A stretch of 64,000 nt of DNA. It comes from Vitellaria paradoxa (taxonomy: Eukaryota; Streptophyta; Magnoliopsida; Ericales; Sapotaceae). The translations under genes and the position numbers were made by a program. Positions 34,900 through 47,980 of this stretch are shown one piece after another. The stretch spans positions 34,657,433-34,721,432 of the forward strand of contig CM034244.1 of assembly GCA_019916065.1 (NCBI GenBank). The letters are read 5' to 3'. The notes below the pieces were generated by a model that did no database searches, was not told where the DNA came from, and was given only the letters and a program-made list of their open reading frames with translations. The stretch's first letter is position 1. Each line of letters starts with the position of its first letter.

Positions 34900-37800
34900 T
34901 TATTTAGACCAGTTGGGAGGAAGGCGAGAGGGGCTTACAGTGGGCATGCTGCGAATGTTGATGTCAAGGGGATGCAAGCGGTATTCCATATCCAGCTCTT
35001 TGAAAATTTTAACCATCTCCTCTGCAAGAATGCCTCTCCTTGACCACTTTTCTCCCATGTCTTGGTGGTTTATTCGATGTCTCAACCACACTGACATCTT
35101 TATCATGTTTAACTTCTCCAGGCTCATGAGTACAATCATTGGGGATGCATACCAGTGGTCCTTCTTGTTTTCAACAAAACTGCATGCAGTTGAAGCATAT
35201 CAGAATTACACGCTCAATCTCAAGGCTAAGTCTTTACAATAATCAACATTCTGAAAGATGCCAGAAGATAATGGTCAGTACAAGATTGAAGAAATGTTTT
35301 TATTTTATATCCACAAATCCTTCTTTAAAACACAGCTGTCAAGGAAATAAAACTGCCCTTAGACTACGGAAAAACATAGAAGTACCAGCAAAGCTAAAAG
35401 AGGGAATGGGAGGGAGAGGTGCCTTTTTCATACCTTGTTATTCTTTGCCTCATCACAGCTATCTTCTCCGCTGGAGTTGCAATATGGATAAAGAAATCAA
35501 CCGAATCACCCATGTCTGGACTACGGTAGTAATTAGCAATGGGCCTTGCAGAAAGAGTACTGTTGGGAAAAAAAATCTTCTGGTTGTCATATCTCAGAAA
35601 AACTGTGGTTAAAATGTTCATCTCTTCCACAATCATCTGGAAGTTATGAAATAATATAATTAGGCACACAAATGCATATATCAAAAGTTAAAAAAGTAAT
35701 GCGAAAGATCTGCACATAAACATAAGTTCAAATATGATGATAGCATACCTGAACTCCATCAATCTCACACCGATCACCAACATCAAATGGGTGCATTACA
35801 AACAGAAAGATAATGGATTCAAAAACCGTCTTGCAGGTGTTTCCAAATACAAATGCCACGACAACCACCTGAGAGCTTATGAAGAGCAGAAATTTGCTGG
35901 ATGCGATTTCTAGTATGACGAGGCAAATAATCACTATAATGATGATCACTAGCACGCTCACCATCTTATGAAGTGTGTTGACAGCCGTTTTTGTATCATT
36001 AAGTGTCAGGGCAAGTGCTCTTCGTTCTCTAAAAGCATTAACCTAAAAGAATCAGGTGTAACGGATTACCATATATACATAATCACTTTAGAAGCAAAAA
36101 GTCCATGTTAAGCCTGTAATTCATGTCTGCACTGCTAGCCAATATGGGATGTAGACACAATTTATGTTCAGATTTTCATACTCGTGTGAGAGGAATCATC
36201 AAATTGATACATACGATTACCAGGGTCCAACTGTAATGCCATGTATGAACCCATTTCAAGGTCTAGAACGGACCTAGTGAAACAACATTTTACTTTGGGG
36301 TTCAATGATGTAAGATCTCTTGACCCCTGGCCACTATGAAGTTCTGTATTTACTGGTTGCAGAATTAGGCATGCGAATTAAAGTATTGACGACAATGGGC
36401 ATTGTTACCCAAAAAAATGGGAAAAGAAAAAGGAAACACCCACATTCACCCAATTACTGAAATATTAGCATTAAGAAGGGAAGAATGTTAATCCTTAAAC
36501 AAATAAATAATTGATCTATTTATTGCCCAGTTCTTACCACCCAGTTCTTCAAAGCAGACTTGCTGATTTTTTCGCTTTCAGGTGATCCCATCAACACATT
36601 CATTGTCTTTAAAGCCTCGTCTTCACGCATGAAACGCATCACATCGTCGAAGTAAATGAACCTGCAAGTGGAAAAATTCAAGATTCTTGATGATTTGAGA
36701 ATAACTAAAAAATAAATGAATATCTTTCAGATTGTACAAGAGCTGATTCACATAAATGACCAGCGGCTCAAATAAATGACGACCAAGCCATGAAATCCCT
36801 AATTAGATTAGCCAGCAGAGAGGAGTGGAATATCCTGAGAAAAATACACATGAAATTTTGACTTTAACATATTCTTCTTCTCCATGTTTTTTCCTCTTTT
36901 CAAACACTGCACCACCCCCTAGAGTGATGAACCACAAATAATTTTAATGATGCATGCCCTAACATATGTTTGGTAAAAAGAGCTGAAAGGTGGTACCAAG
37001 ATACCAAGCCACTACCTTCAAGCACAACTAACATGGATATAACCAGGAATAATGTTAGAATATTTCATATTAAGTTATTATATATTATTTACATATATTA
37101 CTTATATTAGAATATTTTATATTTTAGTATTTAACTTTATTTTTGTATCTAAATCATTATTTTAGTGAAACAACACTCATAAAGGTAAAGAAAATACCTT
37201 TATGAGTTATATGAAAAGATGTAAACATTAAATTCTAAACTCAACTCAACACAACACCCTTCTGCCCCAATAATCCTAGGGTAAGAAATGGCTGCATGAA
37301 TTCATTCCCTCCAATGGACTTTGTTAAATGGTTTCCAAAAAAAAAATGGACTTTGTTAAATGTCATATCTTATTTAAGTCTCAGGCATTTTCTATTCTTT
37401 TTTACCAGTGACAAATTTTAAACCTTAAGGTAGTAATACGGCAAATAATATTGTTAGAGCATTTTTTTTTAATTTTCATTCGGAGCAATGTACAATTACC
37501 AATTTTGCTATGACAAAAATAAAAAGTGCTTTGGCAATATCATTTACTTTAATGCAAGTTACTCTAATTGAGATTTACTCATGAAGAACGATAGTGTATC
37601 TGTGGAAACTAACTAACCAACTCATGAGGTGGGGTTCCACCACGTCAAATATAGAATGTAACAAGTTGAAAGCAGAATGCAAGCGAATTGACAATAATAA
37701 TAATAATAATTGTAGACATATATAAGATATAAAAATTTAAGTATTATAATTAAGAAATTCTTTTCCTTTTCATTATAGGTTTTCTTATTGTTTCCTATTC

Positions 37801-40800
37801 CTATTCTAATTTAATTTCTTATTTCTATTCTGATTCTACTTTGGCACCTCTATAAATATGGTTGCTATTCTATTATATTCAATACACACATTAATACAAT
37901 TCTTTTCTTTTTAATATTTTATTTTTTGTTTTATTTCAATATAGTATCAGAGCCTATGGTTTTTTATCCTGGGTAGACTAGGTATCCAACAACCACATCT
38001 TTAGCCGCAAGTGTCGTCCTTCCTGGCGTCGCCGTTGCCTCCGCTGCCTCCTTTACCCAATTTCATATCATTTTTTGTTTATTCCTATATCTAATTTTTT
38101 TTGGAATTTTTAAATTTCAAGTTTCTCTTTTGGAGATACTTATTGTTATATCAGTTTTTTTATTGAAGACCTTGATCACTCTGTTGGAGACATGCACATG
38201 TTATCTTGCGTTTTTGGCTTTTGAGTTTCTTTTTTAGAGATATTTGTTGCTGCTTTAGTTTCTCTATTGAAGACCCCAATCACTCATTTGGAGACATGCA
38301 CATGCTATCTTACGCTTTTGGCTTTGCGTATCTTGGCCATTCAACACGTTTCCCCTTGATCTACGTTTTTTGTGACTTCGAGGCATGTTAGTAGATTTGA
38401 ATCTACGTTTTTTTTTTGTGACCTCGAGGCGCTTTAGTAGATTTTGGCTCGTGATCTACGTTTTTGTGACCTCGAGGCACGTTAATAGATTTGGATCTAC
38501 GTTTTTGTGACCTCGAGGCGCGTTAGTAGATTTGGATCTACGTTTTTGTGACCTCAATGCGCGTTAGTAGATTTAGATCTACGTTTTTTTTTTACCTCGA
38601 GATGCGTTAGTAGATTTGAGCCCGTGATCTTATGGCGTCTAATCAAATCTATATTCATGATCTCTCAAGGCGTGTAATCTCTCAAAACTACAGCGTATTG
38701 TGACTGCTTTCTAGTTCTTAGTCTCCAAACTCAAGTTGGTATCTAATTTTCCATCTTGAATTTGAGGGAGGGTATTGACATATATAAGATATAGAAATTT
38801 AGAAATTATAATTAGGAAATTCTTTTCCTTTTCATTATAGATTTTCTTATTGTTTCCTATTCTTATTCTAATTTAGTTTCCTATTTCTATTCTGATTCTA
38901 TTTTGGCACCTCTATAAATAGGATTGCTATGCTATTGTATTCAATACACATATTGATACAATTCTTTTCTTTTCAATATTTTATTTCTTCTTCTATTTCA
39001 ACAATAATAATAATAAAACAAAAAAAAAAAATAAGTAACAGTGAAAGAAATGAGGACACACTTGGATCCTGGCCTAGCCACATTTTTGAAGATCTTCCTG
39101 GCAGCAGCTTTTGCCTCAAATTCACTTCTAATCTGCGTCGCAGAGTCATCACCATTTGTTGATTCCAGTATTTGCTCATCCAGCGTGGAAAGGACCCCCT
39201 TCCGGACTATTCTCATCAACCTCTTCATATTCCAGGCAGATATGTTCTTTGGATTCAGCTTATGCAAATGATCAATCGGTATCCCATCTTCCTGCTTTTT
39301 GGAAGACGCCCTCGAAAACTTTTGACTCAACGTTCTCTGCGGTTGCTTCTGGAGCATCCCGCTGCCAACGAGCCTTACACTCTTGACATTGGGCAGCACA
39401 GTTGATTTGAGTTCAGGAGGCACCGTTGCTCCCGCGTTCTGAAGCTTCTGAACCTCAGCCATTGTCCTCTCATCATCTTCGCGAATGCTCCGAATCTCAA
39501 TCAGAGGAGGGCCCGAGAGCGTCTCAATCACATATTGATTGAACAACGACTCTTGAATTCGATCGAAGAAGGTGCTGACATGGAAGGAAGATGCAAGCAC
39601 CTTAACCATGAGGGTCTTCACAAGCCACAACAAACTACTAAATAAGAAACACAGTAAAATCTTGTTGACATAACGAAGGAATATATTGTTAGTCCTCTCA
39701 GCAACCCTCTTATCAAACAAATAATGCCAGGCAAGCAAAACCAAGCCCAGCCAAATACAATTCTGAACAGGTTTCCTCACTCCATAGACGAAATAGAGAA
39801 CCCGTTTCCGGAGGAGAAAATTCCGCTCAATGAAGAAGACAACAATCCTAATTGCCCAACCAGAGACCAATCTACCACATATCAAAACAAGAACCAAAAC
39901 CTCCCATTTCCACAATTGCATTCCCCTCAGTTTTCGACCCTTCAGTTCTCGAATTAAAAGACTGCAAATCAAAGCTGCAATAATCAGAATAAGACTAACC
40001 CATTGGAGAATAGTGAGTGCGTTGAGTTTCATCTTCTTGTATTCCTCCGGAATGTCTTCGTCGTCGAACAATGGGTCTTCTTCTTCCTCTTCGTCTTGCA
40101 CTTGTAGTTTGCTTGCCCTCCCTGATTTCCCCGCCCTCCCGGATTTCAATTGACCCGATTTGGCGATTCTATCGGATTTGCGATCCGGCTCCGGCGGGTC
40201 TATCAACCTGGACCTCGTCTTCGTCCTTAGGATGCTCTGCCGCCGCTGGAACGAGGTGCACCGCAACACCTCCCCTCCGCCGCCGCCGTTGTTGTTGTCG
40301 ATCCCTCGTGAAAAGGTCGGGGACCGCGCACCGTATTGAATCCTTTGGGAAGAAATTTCTGCTTTCTCCTCGCCGTTGTCGTCTTGGTAACGTCTTTCGA
40401 CGTGTTCCGGCTCAATGCCGACGACATCGGACGACGGGTCTTGAAAAGAAACCTTCAGTTCTTTCGAAGTAGAAGCTCGAGGATTGTTGTTGTTGTTGTT
40501 GTTGGCAATGTTGACGTTGCATTGAACCGGAACGTCCGGGCGGGGCGGTCGCGGCGAGTTGTGATCGTGACGGAGCTCGTCCATTTCCAAATCCACATCC
40601 AGGGACATCTCGCCGCTGCCGGTTCTCTGCCTGTTCAAGAACTGTCCGATGAGCTTCGACGGCGGATCCTCCCCCTCCCTCTGCCGCGGAAAATTGAACC
40701 CTTCTCCTCCTCCCTTGCTGCTAGCACCGCTTCCACCACCGCTCCCTCTCTCGTCCTTCCAGAAATCATAACTGCTTTCCCGCCAAATCTTGTTTTCGCC

Positions 40801-41034
40801 ACCGCCCCGGTCGTCGCCGGAGTCAATCTTGACGATGACTTCGGGGCGGTCATTGGGATCAGGAGCGAGATTCTTCGTTTCGGTCTGATGAGGACGACCC
40901 TGAGCACGGTCTCCGCGCCGATCGGAGAGAATGGGCAGTTCTTCGAGAGAGGTGTCTTCGCCACCACCGGCGGAGATCCTTCGGCCGTGCTTGTTAGTCT
41001 TGAAAGATCTCTTAAACGAGGGGGGAAAATCCAT
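34900..41034 (-). CDS. MSL6-like: MscS-like mechanosensitive ion channel, MSL6/MSL8 type
   Basis: Membrane channel that opens on membrane tension; plant class II MSLs sit in the plasma membrane (MSL8 in pollen). Exons on the minus strand: 41034-39062, 36661-36538, 36042-35749, 35636-35434, 35179-34900. They join in frame to 957 residues ending PPNWSK. The soluble N-terminus (about 1-335) is Gly/Asn/acid-rich and carries EVIVKIDSG, SYDFWKDE and EDPPSKLIGQFL, typical of MSL4-8 rather than MSL9/10. Membrane segments fall near 338-361, 374-400, 424-441, 458-478, 726-745 and 750-781. The last is the pore-lining MscS helix, followed by HPFDVGDRCEIDGVQ and then MIVEEMNILTT. Family members run about 850-910 residues, so the N-terminus is slightly long. 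The first intron (2.4 kb) contains a TRIM element. Confidence 0.94.
37711..37941 (+). repeat. Left LTR of the TRIM element
   Basis: Starts TGTAGACATATA and ends ATTTCAATA, with a CTCTATAAATA box about two thirds along. Confidence 0.88.
38142..38345. repeat. Two-unit duplication in the TRIM interior
   Basis: Two copies of a roughly 100-bp unit share TTGAAGACC, then ATCACTC, then TTGGAGACATGCACATG and GCTATCTTACG-like sequence. Confidence 0.75.
38358..38633. repeat. Minisatellite, six 45-50-bp units, in the TRIM interior
   Basis: Each unit runs GATCTACGTTTTT, then GTGACCTCGAGG, then CGCGTTAGTAGATTTG, with minor changes. Non-coding. Confidence 0.85.
38776..39003 (+). repeat. Right LTR of the TRIM element
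   Basis: Starts TGACATATATAAG and ends TTTCAACA, a TG...CA structure. Confidence 0.88.
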
Positions 41035-42587
41035 TTACAGATAATTTAGTTTCCTTCTACAATATCATTCTACATGTATAATTATTGATGATATTGTAAT
41101 TAATATATATATATATATATAATTGAAAATATAAATTCTATAGAATAATGTCGTGTGGATGAAAAGGCGCACGTAGTGAGAATGCCATTGAAGAAGAGAA
41201 GTTCATAACAGAGGAAATGGAAACAGAGGTGAACGTCCAACGGTGCTGACAAGAGAAGAGATAGCGGAAGAAAATGGAAGGGAACACACAAAAGGTGGCC
41301 ACAGATACTAAAAATAGCAATCCACCGCTCTTCCCGACGAGAAATTATTTAATTTCTCCGTCAAAATAAAAAAAAAAAAAGATTATTTAAACATTAGAAG
41401 TTGGTGCGCCGTGATTTTTTTTAACACAAATATATAATTTTTAATTTTAAATAAATTATCAAACAAATTTAAAATTAAAAATATTAAAAAAACAAACTTG
41501 TAAAATATTGCGTAATTTTATTTTTAAATGATATTTAAATAAATAATTAGTAATTAAGTAACATTTAAAAATAATAAAAAAATATAAAAATAGCAGATGA
41601 TAAAAGTTGGATCTAAGGAATACTAAAAATATATAAAATTAAATTTATTTAATTAAGTAGTAGTTACTATTTTTTTTATTTCTATAAAAAGTATTTGTAG
41701 TTGTGGCATGACCAGAAGTACAGACAGAAGGATACAAAAAGTTTTACCAAAATTAAAATTTTATTAAATTTTAAATTCACATAACCTTAGTGTTGTTTTT
41801 GTATAAAAGTATAAATATATAGACAAGAAGATCACCTGAAATTATCCGTATAGTAAAAAAGTTCAAAAATTTTGAATTTGATATATTTTTTGACAGTTGG
41901 ATTTGTTCTATAATTAGGATTAGTTTTTTTTCTCTCCACTTTCTTTATTTTTGGGATATATTTTACTAAACACTATTATAAAAGCCTATTAGACAAAGTC
42001 AACTAAGATTTTTTATTTTAAAACAAGTGATATTTAGACTTTAATTTTCTTTAAAATTTTCTTTAAAAATTTAAATGAAAATTTTAATTTTAATGTACAT
42101 AAAACTTAAAATTTTATGCCATGGCTAATGAGAGGGTATTATGACTATTTTTGACAATAGATAATATAAACCACAGACGACCACTAATAGCTACTGTTGT
42201 ATTGAATTTATTTCTTCCTTTTCCCAAATTGTTTTTCCCTAAATATTAGTAATAATAATAGTAATATTATTTACAAAACATATTTTAGGGGCTCTCCACT
42301 TGGCTTCTAAAGATGCTAACTTGATTATTTTAACTTGAAATCTATGATAAGGAACAAGAAAATAAGTTAAGTGTAAAATATCAATTTAAAACAAATTATT
42401 TACTCCAAGAATGTTACTAATATGACCATCAAATACTGATAAAAATCATATTTTTAGAGTATAATCAAGTATCGGGTAAATGATCTTTCAAAAAAAAAAA
42501 AAAAAGGAGTATTGACTCCATAGTTCAAATTATATATCATAGCCATTCGAAAATTTAACTTTTGAAATCGTATCAAAACGCAGGGAG
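41035..42587. other. MSL upstream region and AT-rich spacer
   Basis: The MSL 5' leader and promoter are expected at 41035-41340 (minus strand); a TA repeat is at 41103-41121. Beyond 41370 the sequence is AT-rich with no gene. Confidence 0.5.
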
Positions 42588-42796
42588 TTAGAAGGGATTA
42601 CAACACATTTATACTTTAATAATTAAATTGTAAAATATTAACCGTCAAATTTTTGTTTTTCAAACAATCAACGGTGCAATTTTATTTTAATCAAGTTGAC
42701 AAGGACTGTTAAATTATTTGGAGAAAAAAAAGTCTGACGACTAATATTTCATATTTCAGCCGCTAAAATGTAAATACATTACAAAGGGGGGATTGG
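42588..42796. mobile_element. MITE, copy 2 of the family at 628-826
   Basis: Inverted ends: GGGATTACAACACATTTATA on the left, and reversed on the right TTTGTAATGTATTTACATTT. The middle carries CAACGGTGCAATTTTATTTT and TTAAATTATTTGGAG blocks resembling copy 1. Limits are approximate. Confidence 0.55.
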
Positions 42797-43673
42797 GAAT
42801 CCATGTTGAATTACATGATTCAATTCTATCGCGCCCCCTCCTTTTCCATTGGCCCACGCTTGAGTCCAGACGCGACAGACATGTTTGCGTGGATACTGGA
42901 ATTTTTTTAATTTAGTAAAGCCCACTCATAACAGTCTTTCCCACTATTACTTGGCAATTTGGGCTAATCTTAGCTCTTAAGGCCCGGGGTGAAGTTTGCG
43001 TTTCACAGGTTTTCTGAAGCCCAACACTTGAGTTCAAGGTTGGAGTCAACCCCAAGTTATATTTAGGGGCGTTTGGTACCCCCAAAGTAACTAATTTTTA
43101 TAAAATTTACAAAATTTTATTAACTCTTACAAAATTTGACCCATTTTTATTTTTCACATGTTTATTTTTAAAATTTAAAATTTACAAACTTTTTTCAACT
43201 ATTACCAACTTTATGGCAACTTTTTTTTTTTCTTTTACCAAAACTTTTTGAGCAAGTAGGCGAGATCACATTTGGGTAATTTTTAATTTAAATTGCACCA
43301 ATTTTTCCTTAATATCTGAATAATTACTCTTAATACTCATAATATTTAAAAATTATACTTACCTCCCTTATTTTGAAATATTATTAATTTTTTCTTGAAA
43401 TCTTGGTTAGGTTGACATTTTCTATTAAATTTTAACGGTTGATTTTATCGAAAAATGGTCGATATTAACAACATTTTAAAATAAGAAAGACAAGCGTAAC
43501 TTTTAAATATTGTAAGTGTTATGTAGAATTACCTAAATATTAAGGAAATATGAATGCAATTTACTCCATAAAAAAATTTTTTTAATACAAGAAGATAAAT
43601 ATAATCATTTCCGAAAATATAAAAAATAAAAAAAAGCTGGCCAAACAATCACTTTCAAACCAAGCCTAACTAT

Positions 43674-44028
43674 GGCCTCGTTTGGAGTAAGAAAAAATAA
43701 GATAAATTGAGATAAAATGTGGTTTAGGATTAATTTTGACGTCTTTTTTTTTTCTGAAAAGTCACAAACCGTGAGAACGGTTTTCTAAATCCGTTCCCAT
43801 GGATTCAAAAAAATTCACAAAAAATAGTAACAATAGTACTCGTTTGAAAGCTCTTGACACGAAAAATATAATTGTATAAAAAATTTACACATTCGATTAA
43901 CCTACTTTCAATTTTTTTTTATTTTTTTATAAAATATTAAGATTTTTTAAAATTAGTGATGGCAGAAAAATTAGACGTAAAAGGGTTATTAAAGATTTAT
44001 GAAATTTTATCTTATGTCAAGCGGGCCC
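43674..44028. mobile_element. Harbinger-like MITE, 355 bp, TSD TAT
   Basis: Begins GGCCTCGTTTGGAGTAAG and ends GTCAAGCGGGCCC, flanked by TAT (43671-43673, 44029-44031). End-to-end relative of 14768-15120. Confidence 0.85.
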
Positions 44029-44031
44029 TAT

Positions 44032-44898
44032 ATCGCAAGATCAATAATACCCTGCGATTTTTAGGAGTCCATATCTTGGAAAGCAATTACATTAATCACA
44101 TCACCGCGACCTGACCTTATTCACATTTTGAAATTTCATTTTCACGCCAGCAATAAGACAAAAAGCAGGCTTGAAGGGCATCGAACTTGATTCAAAAACT
44201 TGATCACAATGACAAATAAATACAATGGTAGCTGCCCCATCTTTTTTTTGTTTTTTTTTTGGACAATATCTGCTCAATCTTTTTGGTTTGGCTGTATTGA
44301 AGCTTTTTTTTTTTTTTTTTTTCATCTCTCCCTATATATCGGATAAATTTTCATACAAAGTAATGTGAATTTTATATTGGTAATTGTATCAGCTTATACT
44401 AGTGAGCGTCCGTTTGCACCACAATTTTTTTAGGTCATATTAAAATTTTTTATATTTTTTCTTGGAATTTTTTATTTTAATTTAATATCAAATCATTATT
44501 TATTAAAAATAATTTCATTTAATAAAATTTCAAGAGAATAAATCATTTTAGTAATTTTAGTTTAATAAAAATTAAGTCATTTTTAATCATAAATTATTAC
44601 TTTGATAATTGTATTAATATATTATTTTTAAAAAAATAATTTTAATTTGAGCCGGGCCGAGGAAGTGTCCGATTTCCATTATCCCCCTACCATCACTACA
44701 ATTAATGTTCTTAATGCTCTCTGGCATAGTGAGGATGATAAGGTGCAACTCAAATTAGGATAATATTCTGTTTGGGACCTAAAATTGATAAAGTTCTTAT
44801 GAAAGGAAAAAATAGAGTGAAAATGAGTTTTTAAGTCATATTTTGGGTTTATATTTAAAATTAATTTTGTTATTGGCAACAAAAAAACAAAAATAGAT
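44032..44898. other. AT-rich intergenic sequence, no gene
   Basis: Poly-T and poly-A tracts at about 44239-44262 and 44305-44322. ORFs at 44101-44325 and 44679-44882 are Lys- or Ser/Leu-rich noise. Confidence 0.5.
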
Positions 44899-44906
44899 CT
44901 TCCAAA

Positions 44907-45479
44907 TAGGGATGGGCATGGGCGGCTAGGGGACGGGAATGCTTATCCCTGTACGTAATCCTTGAATTTAAATCAATTCCCATATTTTATCTGATCTCTA
45001 TCAAAAATTTGTTTTTACCCTCATCCCGGCCCTAAACAGGTACCGGAATTCTCACGAAATATTGAGTATCTGAAATGGAAAAAAAATAAATAAAAATTCT
45101 AAATTTCAGATTATAGATTCAAATATTAAGTCTAAATTTCAAAATTTTCAAAATTTACAAGCCTAACTACCTAAATATCAAGTTTAAATTCCAAATTCAA
45201 GCATAAATCCATAAGTATCAATTTAAGTTCTAGTCTCCAAATTTCAATCGAAGGCCATTAACACAAGTCAGTTAAGGGATCTGAAGATTTTTTGGGATCG
45301 AGTATATAGGACATTTTTAAAAAAAATTTATGATCGGGTAGAGTACGAGTATAAGTCTATCTCTGACCTGTATTTTACCTGATCCTCGAAATTTTTTAAA
45401 AAGTGTCCTTATACCCTACTCGATTCCAAAAAATCCCCAAATCCCCACCCTGAATGGTTTACTGAGATAGCCATCCTTA
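44907..45479. mobile_element. Non-autonomous hAT-like element, 573 bp
   Basis: Flanked by CTTCCAAA (44899-44906) and ATTCCAAA (45480-45487), a 7/8 match for an 8-bp duplication. It begins TAGGGATGGGCATGGG and its reversed right end is TAAGGATGGCTATC, similar to the 11916 element's ends. No ORF. Confidence 0.65.
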
Positions 45480-45599
45480 ATTCCAAATATAATTTTGTTG
45501 TTAATTTTCTAATAAATATAAACAAAAAAAAAAATAGTGAACATGAATATTACCAAACAAAAATTAAATGAATTCTAATCTAGTGCAAGAAACTCGTTA

Positions 45600-46220
45600 A
45601 TTTTTGTATAGTTTTGGATTAGAATCTATATTATAATACTAAAATAATGTAAATTTTCTCTTACTCTCTCTTTCACCCTCATCCTATGTGGTATGTTTCT
45701 TTACTCTCCATTCTACTTTTTTTAATAGAATTTGGAATTATTTTTAACTTCTTTCATTCTCTCTCTCTCTCTTTTTCTCATTCACAAACCTTTATTTCTT
45801 TGTCCCTTATTGCTAAAACTCTACAATTTTAGTTTTTTATTTGTATTTTTTTTAAGCTGAGAAATTGTACTTTTTTTTATTTGTATATAAAACTATTAGA
45901 GTTATGACTTATGATTTCAATTCACGTGAAGGAGCTCATAAGTTCCAAAAAAGGGATCCACTCACTTGAGTTCCGAAAAGCACACCCACTTACTTATAAA
46001 TTCAATATGAATGAATTATGAGTTCTAAAAAAAGATCTACTTATTTATATATAGTTATAAAATTTATATATTTCAAATATATTAGAAATTAAATTAAAAG
46101 CACAAATAAAAACTACTTAAATAATAATTAAATTAGTTTTTTTATAACAACTCTTAAAATATTTAAAATATAAAAATATAAAAAATACCAAAATATTAAT
46201 TAGATTCAGAAGTAGTTATT
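45600..46220. repeat. Diverged copy of the interior of the 60811-61724 element
   Basis: Shares, in order, CATTCTACTTT/CTTTTT tracts, a TTTGTATATAAAACTA region, CACTTACTTATAAATTCAAT, TTTATATATTTCAAATA and ACTTAAATAATAATTAAATT with 61070-61440. Ends not defined. Confidence 0.5.
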
Positions 46221-47487
46221 TTTTTAAATTTTAATTTTAAATTTAAATTGGTCGCATTAACTATGTTTGTTTTATTTTATAAAATACGTACTATATTTTT
46301 TACTACAATTTTTTTATAAAACAATCAAAAAATCATTATTTTTAATATTAGTTGTTTTTATAAAGCCAATCAAATTTTATTTTAATAAAATTAAAATTAA
46401 TAATATTTTTAACTCAAGTTAATGTTACAAAATGAGCTAATAATTAAAATATATATATATATATATATTGAAATTTACAAACTCTTAAAATAAAAAAGAG
46501 AGATCTAAGCAATTAGATAGGTTTGCAATGTAATATATATTCTAAACTCAACCAAACTTAATTTTTGAATTGGGTTGAGTTAAGATTTAATAAAAATATA
46601 AGTTTTTAGTGCACATATAGAAACTTAATTTTGATTAGTTTTATCAATCATTAAAACTTACATAAATAAAAAAATATAAATACAAAATTGTACTCAACTA
46701 TGTAACTTCATTATTTACATGTCAAAAAACACATGGTCTGACCAAAATATTATCTTGCTAAGGTGATTCATTCATAAATTTTTTTTTTTTATCAATGTAA
46801 AATGTATAATTATGTGGATCACACAAGTTAACGCTATATATATATATATATGTATATATATGTTACATTATTCACATAACAAGGACAAAATGTCTTTATG
46901 TTTTGCACCCGTGATACCCAAATTGCATATATATAGTAGATGTAACCTTGTGCCAAGACCTGTCCCTGACATTGAAATTTTCAATCTATACTTACAATTT
47001 TCTTGTTTTTCATAGGACCCATATATCAATTATTTATTTATTTATTTTTGGGGGGTGGCCATCGGAGGGAATCATTCACTCCTGGCATAAGTTGATAATT
47101 GAGTACTAAAGTATTCCTCTGATCTTAAATCAGTTGTTGGGATGGTGATTTAGATACATGCAAACATAGATATATACCATCTACATTATTTTCACAAAAT
47201 ACAATAAAATATAGATGTGAGAACTAAACAAATAAATTAAATTTTAATTATTATTAAACCTAATGTTGATAAACACAAAATAATTGGAACAACCGAGAAA
47301 GGACAAATGATCACAGAGCAATCTACTAGTAGACCAGCAGAATACCCTATCTTTTTTGTTTCCCCCCTCTTTGGAAAGGATGACTTAAAGTGGCAAGTGC
47401 ATTTTACCACAAAGTACAAGGTGTTGTTTGGGTCATTTCACTTGAGAGGGGGGGGGGGGGGATGCTTGCTCCGTGTTATTGCATGTG

Positions 47488-47523
<36 letters not shown>

Positions 47524-47854
47524 AGTTAAGGAAGGTTGACATAATTTTTAATGTGAATTTAGTAATATAAAATGGACATCGTTAAATTAAAATTTAATGA
47601 TTTAAATATATTTACGTAGTTTCAATTATTAAAAAATAAATAAATATATCGACACTGTTAGCAATACAAATTTTCTAATAACTGACGTTAAAAAGCCAGC
47701 CACTTTTCCTTTCTTCCGCCAGTACTTTAGGTCCTTTTCATACAACAGAAGTGCCCCCAAAGCCATCTTTTTGGTCATCAAGTACAAGGTAAAATATTAT
47801 ACTATAATTGTGCTCATTGAGCTCTTTCTTCGATGACAACACGAGTGTGATTAC
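46221..47854. other. AT-rich intergenic sequence with homopolymers
   Basis: TA repeats at 46450-46470 and 46836-46860, a G14 run at 47448-47461 and a T34 run at 47489-47522. No gene. Confidence 0.55.
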
Positions 47855-47975
47855 AATAATAAAAAATAAAATAAAATAAAATGAGATAAATTGTAAATTT
47901 GTAATTCGTATAATAAGATAAATAATGAATAATTTTTTAATATTTTTTATTTTTTTAAATTTTTTATCACTTCAA
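47855..47975. mobile_element. Truncated TTTGG-type MITE
   Basis: Carries ATGAGATAAATTGTAAATTT, GTAATTCGTATAATAAGATA and TATCACTTCAAA, but the left terminus is missing. It directly abuts the next element. Confidence 0.5.
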
Positions 47976-47980
47976 ATGAA

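Larger units (their letters stand above)
37711..39003 (+). mobile_element. TRIM-type LTR retrotransposon in MSL intron 1
   Basis: 1,293 bp with two direct LTRs (37711-37941, 38776-39003) that differ at roughly 20 positions by eye. ATAAT flanks both sides (37706-37710, 39004-39008), though the site is an AAT repeat. A primer-binding site TATCAGAGC follows the left LTR (37945-37953), complementary to initiator Met-tRNA. A purine tract GAGGGAGGG precedes the right LTR. There is no gag or pol. It is antisense to the host gene and ends about 50 bp from the exon 1 donor. Confidence 0.9.

Noticed and set aside
35139..35684. 157-codon plus and 96-codon minus ORFs in the MSL gene
   Set aside because: The plus ORF is a shadow; the minus one is MSL exon 4 with intron read-through and is covered by the gene model.
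34900..41034. Assignment of the channel to MSL10
   Set aside because: The pore region alone fits, but N-terminal motifs such as EVIVKIDSG and SYDFWKDE are of the MSL4-8 type.
40336..41049. 237-codon plus-strand ORF
   Set aside because: It is antisense to the GC-richer first MSL exon, whose minus-strand frame is clearly the conserved one.
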